In this document: positions 32,952 to 40,966 of the stretch, in pieces | Position numbering within the stretch: the stretch's first letter is position 1 | How the letters are laid out: each line of letters starts with the position of its first letter | Virus record (IMG/VR): IMGVR_UViG_3300033150_000846 | Location: 1 to 64,000 of that record | Source of the DNA: a virus | Strand: one strand, 5' to 3' | Length of the DNA stretch: 64,000 nt | Notes under the pieces: generated by a model | The model's database searches: none | Seen by the model: only the letters and a program-made list of their open reading frames with translations | Told to the model about the DNA's origin: nothing | Program-made: the position numbers and the translations under genes

Positions 32952-32980
32952 ACTCTACCACAAAGTTTCGCTGTTGTCAA
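32952..32980 (-). promoter_or_regulatory. promoter of the SSB-like gene
   Basis: On the - strand: TTGACA (32975-32980), 17-nt spacer, TAGAGT (32952-32957). Predicted start near 32945, 24 nt before the ATG. It overlaps the end of the Sak4-like gene. Confidence 0.7.
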
Positions 32981-33864
32981 GTGTCTTGTCGTTCTTTCGT
33001 CGTTTTCTCCACTGCTGGAATCCAGAACTCCTCGAAGATCTTGTCAAGCCCGACCGGGTTGCCGTCAAGGTCTGTGAGTGGGAAGTTGTTCGGAAAGATC
33101 CCGGTGCGGTCATCCAGGATTTCCACGCCGTCAGACTTGATGCGAAGAAAGTGCATGTGAACGCGTTTCCGCTTCTTCCCGGTAGGATCGTTTGGATCAG
33201 GAACAGCTTGAGCCTTTACCCCAATTTGGGCTACAGTCTGAAACATGGCCGTAGCAGAATCAGACATTGCGCCTGGAAGATCCGGGCACACACGATACAG
33301 ATTCCCTTTCTCGTCAAACTTTTCCTTGATTAGAGCGGTGACAATCAAGTGTTTTCGTATCGACAAGTCTGGAGTTGAGGTTAGTTCGATTAGTCTGTTG
33401 AAGAAGATGCGGCCTACTTCTCCCATGAACTGGTAATCGTTACGAGCAGGAACACCGTATTGACGGGTTGGGTAGTAGTTTGCTCCTGGGAAAGTGTTTT
33501 GAAGGGCGAAAGGCTGTAGGAAGCGCTTTACGTACTCCGAAGCAGAGTCAATTACTACGCCGCCATAGTAGGTGTCACGTTGAAGAGCTGCTATGATTCC
33601 GTCCAACTCCTTCCTTGTTCTAGGTTGGACATAGTCGATATCCAAGTCTTTGAGAGAGAGCGTACCGCCACCGTCTGAAGCTTCCATTGATACAAACAGT
33701 GTCGGTTTGTTGTCGTACTTCTTTGTGACTTTGTCCAGGGACGCAGCAAAGGTGGTTTTGCCACGCTTGGGGGCCTGGTACACCATCATGCAAACTTTGG
33801 TGTTCGGGCCGAAGACTTCTCTTGTTGAATGGACTGGAAGGCCAGCAAACAGTTTCTTGCTCAT
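32977..33864 (-). CDS. Sak4-like RecA-fold ATPase
   Basis: A 295-residue protein. A P-loop YQAPKRGKTTFA near residues 30-41 and a Walker B-like VVIDSASEY near 105 fit the AAA_24/Sak4 group of small phage RecA-like ATPases that anneal or exchange single strands with an SSB partner. ATG 33864 (MSKKLFAGLPVHS) is preferred over one further upstream, which overlaps the Clp-like gene. It lies between the Clp-like ATPase and the SSB-like gene. Confidence 0.75.
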   Translation of the reverse strand: MSKKLFAGLPVHSTREVFGPNTKVCMMVYQAPKRGKTTFAASLDKVTKKYDNKPTLFVSMEASDGGGTLSLKDLDIDYVQPRTRKELDGIIAALQRDTYYGGVVIDSASEYVKRFLQPFALQNTFPGANYYPTRQYGVPARNDYQFMGEVGRIFFNRLIELTSTPDLSIRKHLIVTALIKEKFDEKGNLYRVCPDLPGAMSDSATAMFQTVAQIGVKAQAVPDPNDPTGKKRKRVHMHFLRIKSDGVEILDDRTGIFPNNFPLTDLDGNPVGLDKIFEEFWIPAVEKTTKERQDT

Positions 33865-33883
33865 ATAGGTAGTTTCCTTTTTG

Positions 33884-34870
33884 TTACGAATTTTGGCCAA
33901 CGGCAAGCTGGCCATACTCTCGTTCAGTTGTCTTGATCAAAAATCCTGTCGGTGTCGTCGTAATGGTGACTACTTGGTTTGGCTTAACGCCGTTCAGTAT
34001 GATGCGAGCTACTGGATGGACTAGCTTCTGCTCGATGATGCGTTTCACTTGACGGGCACCAAACTCTTCAGAATACCCGAAGTCGGTGATTTTGTCAAGT
34101 ACAGTCTCATCAATCGAGACATCAACAGGAGCTCCGTCGAACACAGCAGCTAGCTCATGACGCACTACATCCTTTACCTCCTCTCGGCTCAACTGATTCA
34201 TTACCAAGATGCCATCAAGGCGATTTCTAAACTCCGGGGAGAAGAATCTTTCGATGGAAGCCTTTATTATTGACTTCTTTGCCGTTTCGGAAAGGGTGGT
34301 TGGAGTGAATCCATACTTCAGCTTTGTTGAAGTATCCTTGACGCCCTGGTTCGAGGTCATGAGAATCAAAGAAGAGGCAAACGAGGTTACTTCGTTGTTT
34401 CCCAGGGTTAGGCGGCCTGCATCCAAAATGCCCAGCAGCAAGTCATGGAACTCCGGAGCAGCCTTCTCAATCTCATCGAATAGGACAACTGAGATTGGAG
34501 AGTGCTCCGAGGTTTGTAGCTGAAGCCTAGTTTGGCCTAGCAAAGCAGGAGATTCTCTGTGGCCTAAGTAGCCCGGCGGTGCGCCAAGTAACTTCGCTAC
34601 TTCGTGGCTTTGCTGGAACTCCCCACAATCGACTCTTAGAAGTTTTTTACTGTCGTAGTGGAGAGCATAGGCTACAGCTCTAGCCAAGGTGGTTTTGCCA
34701 CAGCCCGTGGGGCCGGCCAATAGGAAAGAGCCTACAGGTCTAGTATTGTCACCTAGACCAGCAGCATAAATTTCCAGGTGCTCCAAGATAGAAGACAGAG
34801 CATCAGCATGGCCAACCAATACCTCTCTTCCAAGGGCATACTTTTCGTCGAAGAACTTTGTTTTAGGCAT
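33884..34870 (-). CDS. AAA+ ATPase, ClpA/ClpB D2-like, single module
   Basis: A 328-residue protein equivalent to the second AAA+ ring and C-terminal domain of ClpA/B/C: Walker A AGPTGCGKTT near 52-61, pore loop GAPPGYLGH near 97-105, Walker B VVLFDEIEKA near 129-138, sensor 1 LILMTSNQG near 170, arginine finger region FSPEFRNRLDGI near 211, and the D2-small-domain GYSEEFGARQVKR near 270. It has no N-domain or first ring, and I see no IGF/L-type loop for ClpP. It may be a stand-alone disaggregase or remodel phage replication or host proteins. Confidence 0.85.
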   Translation of the reverse strand: MPKTKFFDEKYALGREVLVGHADALSSILEHLEIYAAGLGDNTRPVGSFLLAGPTGCGKTTLARAVAYALHYDSKKLLRVDCGEFQQSHEVAKLLGAPPGYLGHRESPALLGQTRLQLQTSEHSPISVVLFDEIEKAAPEFHDLLLGILDAGRLTLGNNEVTSFASSLILMTSNQGVKDTSTKLKYGFTPTTLSETAKKSIIKASIERFFSPEFRNRLDGILVMNQLSREEVKDVVRHELAAVFDGAPVDVSIDETVLDKITDFGYSEEFGARQVKRIIEQKLVHPVARIILNGVKPNQVVTITTTPTGFLIKTTEREYGQLAVGQNS

Positions 34871-34872
34871 AG

Positions 34873-35157
34873 TTATATCTTATCTAAGTCTTCTCGCAGC
34901 CTTGAGACAGCGCCTCCTACCTCTACAAGATTGTCGCTAAGCCAGCCATTGAACCAGTCTATGTTGGTCACAAACCATTCAATAGCCTGAGCTAGTTTAA
35001 TGGCCTTTGGCTCCTCAGGCTTCTTCTCCAGGCTCTTCTTTATATTTGACAGGTCTTGAAGCGTTTGGTCAATGGATTCCAGCCCTGACCTGTAGGTGGT
35101 GTCACATATTGAAGAGACTTTGTTGGCTAGTTTGAGGACATCTTTTTTGTGGGTCAT
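34873..35157 (-). CDS. hypothetical helical protein
   Basis: A 94-residue charged helical protein with a Trp-containing stretch (IEWFVTNIDWFNGWL) that could be amphipathic. It ends 2 bp before the Clp-like start. No motif recognised; possibly an adaptor for the ATPase by neighbourhood only. Confidence 0.5.
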   Translation of the reverse strand: MTHKKDVLKLANKVSSICDTTYRSGLESIDQTLQDLSNIKKSLEKKPEEPKAIKLAQAIEWFVTNIDWFNGWLSDNLVEVGGAVSRLREDLDKI

Positions 35158-35171
35158 TGTTGTGCTCTTTT

Positions 35172-36188
35172 CTAGGAGAGTCCCATGTAGGCAGTTGGGT
35201 CAACTGTAACGAATTCAGGGTGTGAAGACGGAATAACAGCATCCTGAGTATTGTGAAGCTCAAAGTACTGGCAAGTCTGTCTCCACGTAGAGCAGTTGGG
35301 CCGCCATGGTGGAACACTCCTAATACCCTCTTTCATCATTGTCATCATTGTGTCGGCTACCTTGATAATTTCCGGTAGAGATTGGTTGAGGAGTCTCTCT
35401 TGGGTCCTGGTGACTGCGAACCTGTAGAAGTTGCACTTGGGGGCGGACTTTGGTTCTTTTACTGGAGCAAAGTCTTGTTCATGTCCACACAATTGGCACT
35501 TGTACTTGCCCTTCTGAGTAATTGTGTAAGCGTCGAAAGGCTGAATAACCCTGCAATTTTTGCAGGTTCGCTTTGGTTTGTGAATGTTGGGCTTTTCAAG
35601 AACATTCACCAGCAATCCTTGGATAGGCCCGATCTTGTGACTAAGGGCTAGGAGTTGAAAGTCAGCTTGCATGTTCGACTGCCACCCCTTCATGTAAAGG
35701 GGCATTGGGACATAACTGGATTTTGTCTTGTGCTCTTTGATCCACCATCCTTTAGTGAGAAGTGTCGTATCGCCCTGCCAACCCGTAGGCATTTCCACGT
35801 CTTCCTCCACATAGAAGTACCTATCAACCTTAGCAAGCAACGCTAAGTCCTTGGTAATAGGCCGGATAACCGGCTCCTCCACAGAGAATTGTTTGGCAGC
35901 GGGGTCATTAGTGTAGTTGCTGGTATACTGGTCTAACAGAAGGTGTGCCATAAACAGGGCATCCTTAGTTGGATCAAACTCCTTTATGACCTCTTCGCTT
36001 ATCTCGTAATTGCCGGTAGCATAGAAATTTTCTAGCCCACTGTGGACTAAGGCTCCTATGCATAAAGGGTCGTCTCGCTGGCCAAGATGTCTCCGTACAC
36101 GTTTGGTAACATAGTTCTCGTACCAGTGCCACGGACATATCCCGGTAAACTGGTAGTATTGTGAGTGGTCAATAATGAACTGGGTCAT
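35172..36188 (-). CDS. RecB/Cas4-like PD-(D/E)XK nuclease
   Basis: A 338-residue protein of the PD-(D/E)XK_1 type: GALVHSGLENFY near residues 45-56 (His motif), LLAKVDRYFYVEED near 116-129 (Asp), and GWWIKEHKTKS near 147-157 (E-x-K). A Cys4 zinc site (CKNC...CQLC) follows near 207-235 and further Cys/Trp residues near the C terminus may hold a [4Fe-4S] cluster as in Cas4. Likely a phage recombination or DNA-processing exonuclease. The interspersed motif at 35891 encodes NDPAAK within it. Confidence 0.75.
   Translation of the reverse strand: MTQFIIDHSQYYQFTGICPWHWYENYVTKRVRRHLGQRDDPLCIGALVHSGLENFYATGNYEISEEVIKEFDPTKDALFMAHLLLDQYTSNYTNDPAAKQFSVEEPVIRPITKDLALLAKVDRYFYVEEDVEMPTGWQGDTTLLTKGWWIKEHKTKSSYVPMPLYMKGWQSNMQADFQLLALSHKIGPIQGLLVNVLEKPNIHKPKRTCKNCRVIQPFDAYTITQKGKYKCQLCGHEQDFAPVKEPKSAPKCNFYRFAVTRTQERLLNQSLPEIIKVADTMMTMMKEGIRSVPPWRPNCSTWRQTCQYFELHNTQDAVIPSSHPEFVTVDPTAYMGLS
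35891..35905 (+). repeat. interspersed 15-bp motif, copy 10
   Basis: GTTTGGCAGCGGGGT on the + strand inside the leftward RecB-like nuclease gene. Confidence 0.95.
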
Positions 36189-36191
36189 GAG

Positions 36192-36407
36192 TTATTCCTT
36201 GGAGGTGAGGTGTATACACTCAGGCAACCTTCTTGTGTACTTGGTTAATGGCTCCTTCTCTAAGTATCGATGGTAGAAGGTACAAACCCTTTTGCCATCA
36301 TCTTCGGTCATTAAGAAGGGGCAAGCTCCTACATCGACAAATTCACACAAGAAGTCCTTTGGTACCCTTCCTGGACACACACTTATCGTCCGGCTTGCTT
36401 CAGTCAT
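36192..36407 (-). CDS. small Cys-rich protein
   Basis: A 71-residue protein with five cysteines (CPGR, LCEF, ACPF, VCTF, ECIH), several of which could bind metal. It ends 3 bp before the nuclease start, suggesting coupling. No family recognised. Confidence 0.5.
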   Translation of the reverse strand: MTEASRTISVCPGRVPKDFLCEFVDVGACPFLMTEDDGKRVCTFYHRYLEKEPLTKYTRRLPECIHLTSKE

Positions 36408-36438
36408 TGAGTTAGCTCCTAGTCAGTTTCTTCCTCGC

Positions 36439-36612
36439 CTACCACTGCTCTAGGAGGAGGTCCTCTAGTTCTATAATTAAATCTTCAACTTTCTCCCTAG
36501 CTACGGCCAAGTCTTGAAGACAAGAGTCCATATTGCTGTACAAATCGTCTTGAACTTCCTTAACTTCAGTGGCCAGATCAAGTATTTTTTCGAGGGCGTC
36601 TTTTCGTGGCAT
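36439..36612 (-). CDS. coiled-coil paralogue array, member 4 (short)
   Basis: A 57-residue acidic protein (starts MPRKDALEKILDLATEV) made of heptad-like helices. It belongs to the same family as the three following genes: the (L/I)EKILDL opening and the V(E)DL..ELEDLLLE ending match, but a central segment is missing. Likely oligomeric; partner unknown. Confidence 0.5.
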   Translation of the reverse strand: MPRKDALEKILDLATEVKEVQDDLYSNMDSCLQDLAVAREKVEDLIIELEDLLLEQW

Positions 36613-36641
36613 TTCTACCTCCGTCCTTTGCGTCCAGTGTT

Positions 36642-36869
36642 TTAGTTTTCAACTTCGTTGAGAAGGTCAAGGATGGCGGTTTCCAAACTTGAAACAGACC
36701 TTCTAACGTCATCTTCAGCTACAATCATCGTATCGGAAAGTTCGTCAACCTTGTCGCTAATCTTGGTGATCATCTCTGCGTGACTCTCATACTGAGTACG
36801 CTCAAGCTTAGTAACTAAATCGAGCATTTCTTGGAGAATATCAGTGAGAGCTTTTTTTGTCTCAGTCAT
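36642..36869 (-). CDS. coiled-coil paralogue array, member 3
   Basis: A 75-residue acidic protein (MTETKKALTDILQEMLDLV) built almost wholly of heptads. Compared with members 1 and 2 it keeps the DL..LE..Q...H.E...KI..KV opening and the AE.DV..(S/A)LS.L...ILDLLNE ending. No Cys, no membrane segment. Probably forms homo- or hetero-oligomeric bundles. Confidence 0.6.
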   Translation of the reverse strand: MTETKKALTDILQEMLDLVTKLERTQYESHAEMITKISDKVDELSDTMIVAEDDVRRSVSSLETAILDLLNEVEN

Positions 36870-36878
36870 TATGGGCTC

Positions 36879-37106
36879 CTAGTCTTCAGCTTCGTTTACT
36901 ATATCGATGAGGACAGACTGTAGGTCTGATAAAGCTTCTTCAACCTCTGCTTCAGCGTCTCCTATCTTTTCTTTCAGAGTGTGGACTTTTTGCGTAACCT
37001 CGTCGAGTATCTCTTCATGGCCCTTAAACTGGGCCATGTCAAGGTCCGCGACTAAGGCAATCACCTTGTCAACAACGTCGATTTGGTCTTGCTTTAACTT
37101 AAGCAT
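36879..37106 (-). CDS. coiled-coil paralogue array, member 2
   Basis: A 75-residue acidic heptad protein (MLKLKQDQIDVVDKVIALV). The core AQFKGHEEILDEVTQKV and the ending DAEAEVEEALSDLQS match member 1 closely. Each gene of the array has its own start and ribosome site, so all appear to be expressed. Confidence 0.6.
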   Translation of the reverse strand: MLKLKQDQIDVVDKVIALVADLDMAQFKGHEEILDEVTQKVHTLKEKIGDAEAEVEEALSDLQSVLIDIVNEAED

Positions 37107-37123
37107 TGGTTTGGCTCCTTTGG

Positions 37124-37354
37124 TTAGGCTTCTTCGAGTTTGTCCAGCTCATCGAGGATGATAGTGTCCAGTTTTGAGAGAGCGTCTTCAACCTCTGCTT
37201 CAGCCTCAATCATCTTTTCTCCAATACGCTGGACTTCTTCTGTAATCTTGTCAAATATTTCATCGTGGGCGTCAAGCTGAGCTTGCTTAAGGTCGTCGGT
37301 TAGGTCAAGTATTTTTTCGAGGGTGTCTTTGAGGGTTTTTGTTGTTTTGGTCAT
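37124..37354 (-). CDS. coiled-coil paralogue array, member 1
   Basis: A 76-residue acidic heptad protein (MTKTTKTLKDTLEKILDL). AQLDAHDEIFDKITEEVQ and AEAEVEDALSKLDTI match member 2. It is separated from its neighbours by short gaps containing AGGAGCC sites; the repeated tctcc/ggagcc context suggests recent tandem duplication. Confidence 0.6.
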   Translation of the reverse strand: MTKTTKTLKDTLEKILDLTDDLKQAQLDAHDEIFDKITEEVQRIGEKMIEAEAEVEDALSKLDTIILDELDKLEEA

Positions 37355-37372
37355 TGGTTTGGCTCCTTTGGG

Positions 37373-37639
37373 TTAGGCCATGTGGGATACAAGGGAAGCC
37401 TTTTTCAGGTCTTCCCGAGCAAGGGAAAGCCCGTCTCTCTTCAGTTGGGAGAAGAGCAACATTATCTCGTGAAGGTTAAGAATGCGGGGCTTCCACACCT
37501 TGTTGAGGCCTGGGAAGTTCGGGTCAATGAAACTAATTGCCGCTGTCATAACTAGTCTTGCTGCCGGAGTACCCCCCGGCATCGACACAACTACCCCAGT
37601 CTCAAATAATGTGTGCATCCTTTGAATTACCGCATTCAT
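37373..37639 (-). CDS. small paralogous protein B
   Basis: An 88-residue protein (MNAVIQRMHTLFETGVVV). The ATG at 37639 follows AAGGAACAGGAAA; an earlier in-frame ATG at 37687 would add a run of arginines encoded by an AGA microsatellite. It aligns with the next upstream gene over its whole length (HTLF..VVVS...RLVM.A..F.DP.FPG...W..R.....IM.LF.Q), so the two are tandem duplicates. Function unknown. Confidence 0.55.
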   Translation of the reverse strand: MNAVIQRMHTLFETGVVVSMPGGTPAARLVMTAAISFIDPNFPGLNKVWKPRILNLHEIMLLFSQLKRDGLSLAREDLKKASLVSHMA

Positions 37640-37679
37640 TTTCCTGTTCCTTCTCTTTCTTCTTCTTCTTCTTCGTCTT

Positions 37680-37961
37680 CTACTCATGGTTAACAACTGA
37701 CTGCACCAAGATCGTAGTTCCTTCAAGAGACCTTGGCCACTCTGTCCGCATTTGGTTAAATAAGTTCATGATGTCTGGGATGGAGATAGTTCGTAGCCTC
37801 CAAGTAGAGCCAAAGCCCGGAAACATAGGATCGGCAAACTTGAGGGCCGTGAACATTACCAGCCTGCTCCTGTCGGTAGGCCTGACTAGAGACACAACCA
37901 CAGGATCACCAAATAAAGGGTGAACTCTATTCTTCAAGAATTTTGGTGAGCGTGGTGTCAT
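37680..37961 (-). CDS. small paralogous protein A
   Basis: A 93-residue protein with VHPLFGDPVVVS, RLVMFTALKFADPMFPGF and IPDIMNLFNQM, matching paralogue B. Its end overlaps the arginine-coding microsatellite. No enzymatic motif. Function unknown. Confidence 0.55.
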   Translation of the reverse strand: MTPRSPKFLKNRVHPLFGDPVVVSLVRPTDRSRLVMFTALKFADPMFPGFGSTWRLRTISIPDIMNLFNQMRTEWPRSLEGTTILVQSVVNHE

Positions 37962-38196
37962 CAGGGGTTTCTTGCGCCTCCACTTTAGCGGCCGTCTTCA
38001 ACTGAGTAATGTTCGATCCGAGGTCTTTGAGAGCCTTGGTAAGAATTGAAATGACTCTGAGACGAGTATCAATACTTACTTCATCTTGGTCGGCTTCTCG
38101 GAATGCCTTGTCAACCAACCGGCTAACCCGGAGCCGAGTCTTCTTCATGGCTTGAATGGTCGCGTTAATTTCCCGCTGTATAGACAGCTCTTTCAT
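37927..38196 (-). CDS. hypothetical helical basic protein
   Basis: An 89-residue protein starting MKELSIQREINATIQAMKK, chosen because AAGGAGAAAGCAA precedes that ATG; it overlaps the end of the amidotransferase gene by 32 nt. Highly charged helices. No recognised motif. Confidence 0.5.
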   Translation of the reverse strand: MKELSIQREINATIQAMKKTRLRVSRLVDKAFREADQDEVSIDTRLRVISILTKALKDLGSNITQLKTAAKVEAQETPDDTTLTKILEE

Positions 38197-39211
38197 TTGC
38201 TTTCTCCTTTTTCGTTTTTCCTTCAGTGTTCTCTTGCATGATGACTGCAAGGAGAGCACCGTTCAACAACTCGATGCATTCAGGGCAGAGAACATCAGTG
38301 TTGCCCTTTGTGGGCTTGTGGCACCTAATGCACTGTGTTACGGTTTTGGAAACCCCGCTGCCAAACAGCTGAGCTATAGGGGGATTGACTGGGGAGGCGT
38401 AGGGACCTCTGTAGTAGCGCTGGTAAGGAAGTTCGTAAGAATCGTCGTCTTGAAAAGTGTGGATTGCGGAAGCTGCTCGTTTCCAAATTCCTCGTTCGCC
38501 AAAAGGGAGGTCAGCGATGGGAACCAAGTTTTGTGTGTCAGCGTCGAGGTCCACCGCATAAAGAACTTTAGGATCGATTGTGTAAATGCTGGGCTCTTCT
38601 TCTCCGGTTGCAAACCTGTAGGCTGTGGTCAATGCTTCCATGGTTGAGGCGTAAGCTGTGCCGCCTTCTGGAAGATCGACAAAGTACAAAGCCTCGTGGT
38701 TGAAGCGGAAGAAAATCATGTAAGGCTTTGGGGTGGTTACGAGGGCGGCACAGGAGCCCCAGCCTCGAATTTCCCCAACGTCCTTTTTGAGTAGGAGGTA
38801 GTCCCATATGATTTGGGAGTCCACTTCGTACTTCAGGGAGCTTTTTGTGAGGAGTTCTTTGAAGTTGGAGATGACGCCGTTGTGAGTACCGGCGACCTTC
38901 ACGAAACTGCCGTCCTCTTCTTTGCGACCAAAGAGGAAGGGGTGAGCGTTTTCTTTTGTTACATCACCGTGAGAGGCTGCCCTAGTGTGGGCGATGAAGG
39001 GGGATTTTGCTTTTGCAGGTTTGCTCAGCAGCTTCTTGGTGAAGAAGGCGGAGCTTATTCTGCCTACGTCCTTCTGGATTTTGATGCCGTCTTTGTCGAA
39101 GTAGGCCAGCCCGTAGCTGTCAGTTCCACGGGCTTCCATAGCATTGGCGAGGAACGGGGCCATAATGGCTGCTTGTTTGTTGAATTCAGTGAATCCGAAA
39201 ATTCCACACAT
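38165..39211 (-). CDS. class II glutamine amidotransferase (Ntn hydrolase) with C-terminal zinc ribbon
   Basis: A 348-residue protein starting MCGIFGFTEF: the Cys directly after Met is the Ntn nucleophile of GlmS/PurF/AsnB-type glutaminases. ARGTDSYGLAYF, IAHTRAASHGDVTKENAHPF and GTHNGVISNF follow as in the family. No synthase domain follows, so the ammonia or a hydrolysis product must go to a partner. The C terminus carries a Cys4 zinc ribbon (CIRC..CPEC), preceded by the interspersed motif (FGSGV). It opens a cluster with two amidoligases and an ATP-grasp enzyme. The start at 39211 is fixed by the need for Cys at position 2. Confidence 0.85.
   Translation of the reverse strand: MCGIFGFTEFNKQAAIMAPFLANAMEARGTDSYGLAYFDKDGIKIQKDVGRISSAFFTKKLLSKPAKAKSPFIAHTRAASHGDVTKENAHPFLFGRKEEDGSFVKVAGTHNGVISNFKELLTKSSLKYEVDSQIIWDYLLLKKDVGEIRGWGSCAALVTTPKPYMIFFRFNHEALYFVDLPEGGTAYASTMEALTTAYRFATGEEEPSIYTIDPKVLYAVDLDADTQNLVPIADLPFGERGIWKRAASAIHTFQDDDSYELPYQRYYRGPYASPVNPPIAQLFGSGVSKTVTQCIRCHKPTKGNTDVLCPECIELLNGALLAVIMQENTEGKTKKEKANERAVYTAGN
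38352..38366 (-). repeat. interspersed 15-bp motif, copy 11
   Basis: ACCCCGCTGCCAAAC on the + strand; on the coding strand of the amidotransferase gene it reads GTTTGGCAGCGGGGT and encodes FGSGV. Confidence 0.95.
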
Positions 39212-39218
39212 TTGTTTG

Positions 39219-39602
39219 TTATTCTCCTTCGATTTCCGGGAGGCCCTGGAACAAAGCATACAGGGCTTCGCTTGAGATAGAGTAGTCTTTGTTGCTCTCA
39301 ATGTTGAAAGGAAACACACCGAGGATGGTGTACTTCCGGGATTTTACGAGGTCGTGGAAGGTTGTTCGTCTTTCCATGAGGAGTGTTGCGGCTGGGTCTT
39401 CAAGGACTTGTGGACGTATTCTGCGACCATGGTTGGTTTCCCTAGCGTTGGTAGCAAACTTCTGTTGGAACAGCACCAAGGCGTGTTCTTGGCGGAAGTA
39501 GGAGACCGCCAGAACCAAGTTTTCGATTCCTTTGGTTGCATACCAACCCTTGGGGAAGCCTTTGATTTCTACTGATTTACTCTTCCGGTAGAGATCCATC
39601 AT
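39219..39602 (-). CDS. hypothetical protein in the amidoligase cluster
   Basis: A 127-residue protein. The ATG at 39602 follows AAGGAG by 7 nt; a second ATG follows immediately. Central part VLAVSYFRQEHALVLFQQKF is beta/helix mixed; no motif recognised. It lies between the amidotransferase and a zinc-finger gene, overlapping the latter by 26 nt, so it may serve the same pathway. Confidence 0.55.
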   Translation of the reverse strand: MMDLYRKSKSVEIKGFPKGWYATKGIENLVLAVSYFRQEHALVLFQQKFATNARETNHGRRIRPQVLEDPAATLLMERRTTFHDLVKSRKYTILGVFPFNIESNKDYSISSEALYALFQGLPEIEGE

Positions 39603-40008
39603 CAAAAAGCTCCTTTTCTTCAATCATGAAACGTGTGATGTCGCTGTATAGAGGGGTACTCCATTCTCTCCAATTCCAAACTTTGTTGGCGGTGTGGGAA
39701 ATTACTCGCACAGGCTTTCCTTGCATGACAAGAGAATCGGCCAAGTTCCTTGTGCTGCTGCTGAAGTGGCTTGCTGATGGATGAGTGTACTTTGGCGGCA
39801 GTGTCAGCAAGAGGTGGTCGAGAAGAACTTCTCGCATTGAGAAGCCACTTCGCGCCTTTTTCCATTCTTTGAAGCACTGTTTGCACCAGGGAAAGAAGCC
39901 GCTCTTCCTGTTTTTGTCTTGGTAGAAGTCGAAGGCTGGGCGGGCTTTGCCACAGCGAGGGCAGACCCTGTCTTTAATAAGCTCCAGCTCGTCGTTTTCT
40001 TGTTTCAT
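39577..40008 (-). CDS. zinc-finger protein, endonuclease VII-like ribbon
   Basis: A 143-residue protein with CPRCGKARPAFDFYQDKNRK...CKQCFKEW near residues 15-50, the zinc ribbon found at the start of phage recombination endonuclease VII-like and other HNH proteins. No catalytic HNH His-Asn pair follows, so it may be only a binding module. ATG 40008 follows AAGGAG; the gene overlaps the amidoligase gene by 35 nt. Confidence 0.55.
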   Translation of the reverse strand: MKQENDELELIKDRVCPRCGKARPAFDFYQDKNRKSGFFPWCKQCFKEWKKARSGFSMREVLLDHLLLTLPPKYTHPSASHFSSSTRNLADSLVMQGKPVRVISHTANKVWNWREWSTPLYSDITRFMIEEKELFDDGSLPEE

Positions 40009-40966
40009 GGAATTCCCACTCCTTTTGGAAGGTCTCTTGGCGACGATTGAACCAATCGACCAGGCTTTTGTTGAAGTACTTTTCGACAAATTGTTTGAGG
40101 GTCAGGTCTTTGAGCTTGTCGTAGGCCTTGACTCTTGCGGTCAAGTCTACGTAGGTGGCGCAGAAGAGGGGCCACAGCAACCCTTCTTCGTCAATGGCTC
40201 CTTCATGTTGGCGGAACTCGATGGTTCCACGAGAGAGGTAAGAATGGATGTTGCAGCCGTAGTACCTCGCTCCCATGTATCGAGTTCCTTTGGCCCGGAT
40301 AAAGGACCGGGAGTTGAGGGGAGACAAAGTTAGCATTCCGTAAGTCCCAAATGCGAGGAGGGACTTTATTGCACGGGCTGTAGTAGCTTGTTCAAGGCGA
40401 GAGATTGCCGCTCGCATTTGTTCGGATAGAGGTTTTGCGTATCCTCCGTGGTTGGAGTCGGGGTTGTAAATTCTTCTGACCGGGAAGAGACGGTTGAAGT
40501 CCCTTTCCCATTGGCCATAAAGGAGGAGGAAAGAACGAATGTCCCAGGCGTAGAGGTCTCGGGCATCTACATGAACGTGAAGGGAGCAAGTGTCGTTCAC
40601 GGTGACTTCTTGGGCTTTGAAGAGGGTGAGAAGTTGGGGAATGTACTCCAGGATAGCGTCTCCGGCAATTGGGCCAACGACGAGTTCTTGCCGCGAGGGC
40701 CTTACGCTGCTGTCGTAGACCTGGGCAAGGTTGAGTTTTGCAGATAGAGTTTGGTAGTGTGCGGAGAGGGTTTCTTCCAGGCCGTTCCATTCAGCAAGCT
40801 CAAACTCCATCCCAATAGCTCGTTTGGTGGTGATTGTGTGGAAGGGGCCACTGGGAAACTTTTTATGTTTGGGCAAGACGAAAGGCATATGGCGACATGT
40901 GCACTTATATTTGTACTCACCGCACCACTGGCAGCGAGCGGAAGATCTGGTTTTAGCCATTCTCAA
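39974..40966 (-). CDS. amidoligase, Amidoligase_2-type (COOH-NH2 ligase)
   Basis: A 330-residue glutamine synthetase-fold ligase of the Amidoligase_2 group. Motifs in order: GMEFEL (about residue 52), YDSSVRPSRQELVVGPIAGD (about 83-102), CSLHVHVD (about 125) and RGTIEFRQHEGAIDEE (about 246). The two Glu residues, the HVH pair and the EFR segment form the metal/ATP site in this fold. A Cys4 motif (CQWCGEYKYKCTC) opens the chain. Family members join a carboxylate to an amine, often in peptide or surface modification. It overlaps the ATP-grasp gene by ATGA. Confidence 0.8.
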   Translation of the reverse strand: MRMAKTRSSARCQWCGEYKYKCTCRHMPFVLPKHKKFPSGPFHTITTKRAIGMEFELAEWNGLEETLSAHYQTLSAKLNLAQVYDSSVRPSRQELVVGPIAGDAILEYIPQLLTLFKAQEVTVNDTCSLHVHVDARDLYAWDIRSFLLLYGQWERDFNRLFPVRRIYNPDSNHGGYAKPLSEQMRAAISRLEQATTARAIKSLLAFGTYGMLTLSPLNSRSFIRAKGTRYMGARYYGCNIHSYLSRGTIEFRQHEGAIDEEGLLWPLFCATYVDLTARVKAYDKLKDLTLKQFVEKYFNKSLVDWFNRRQETFQKEWEFHETRKRRAGAY

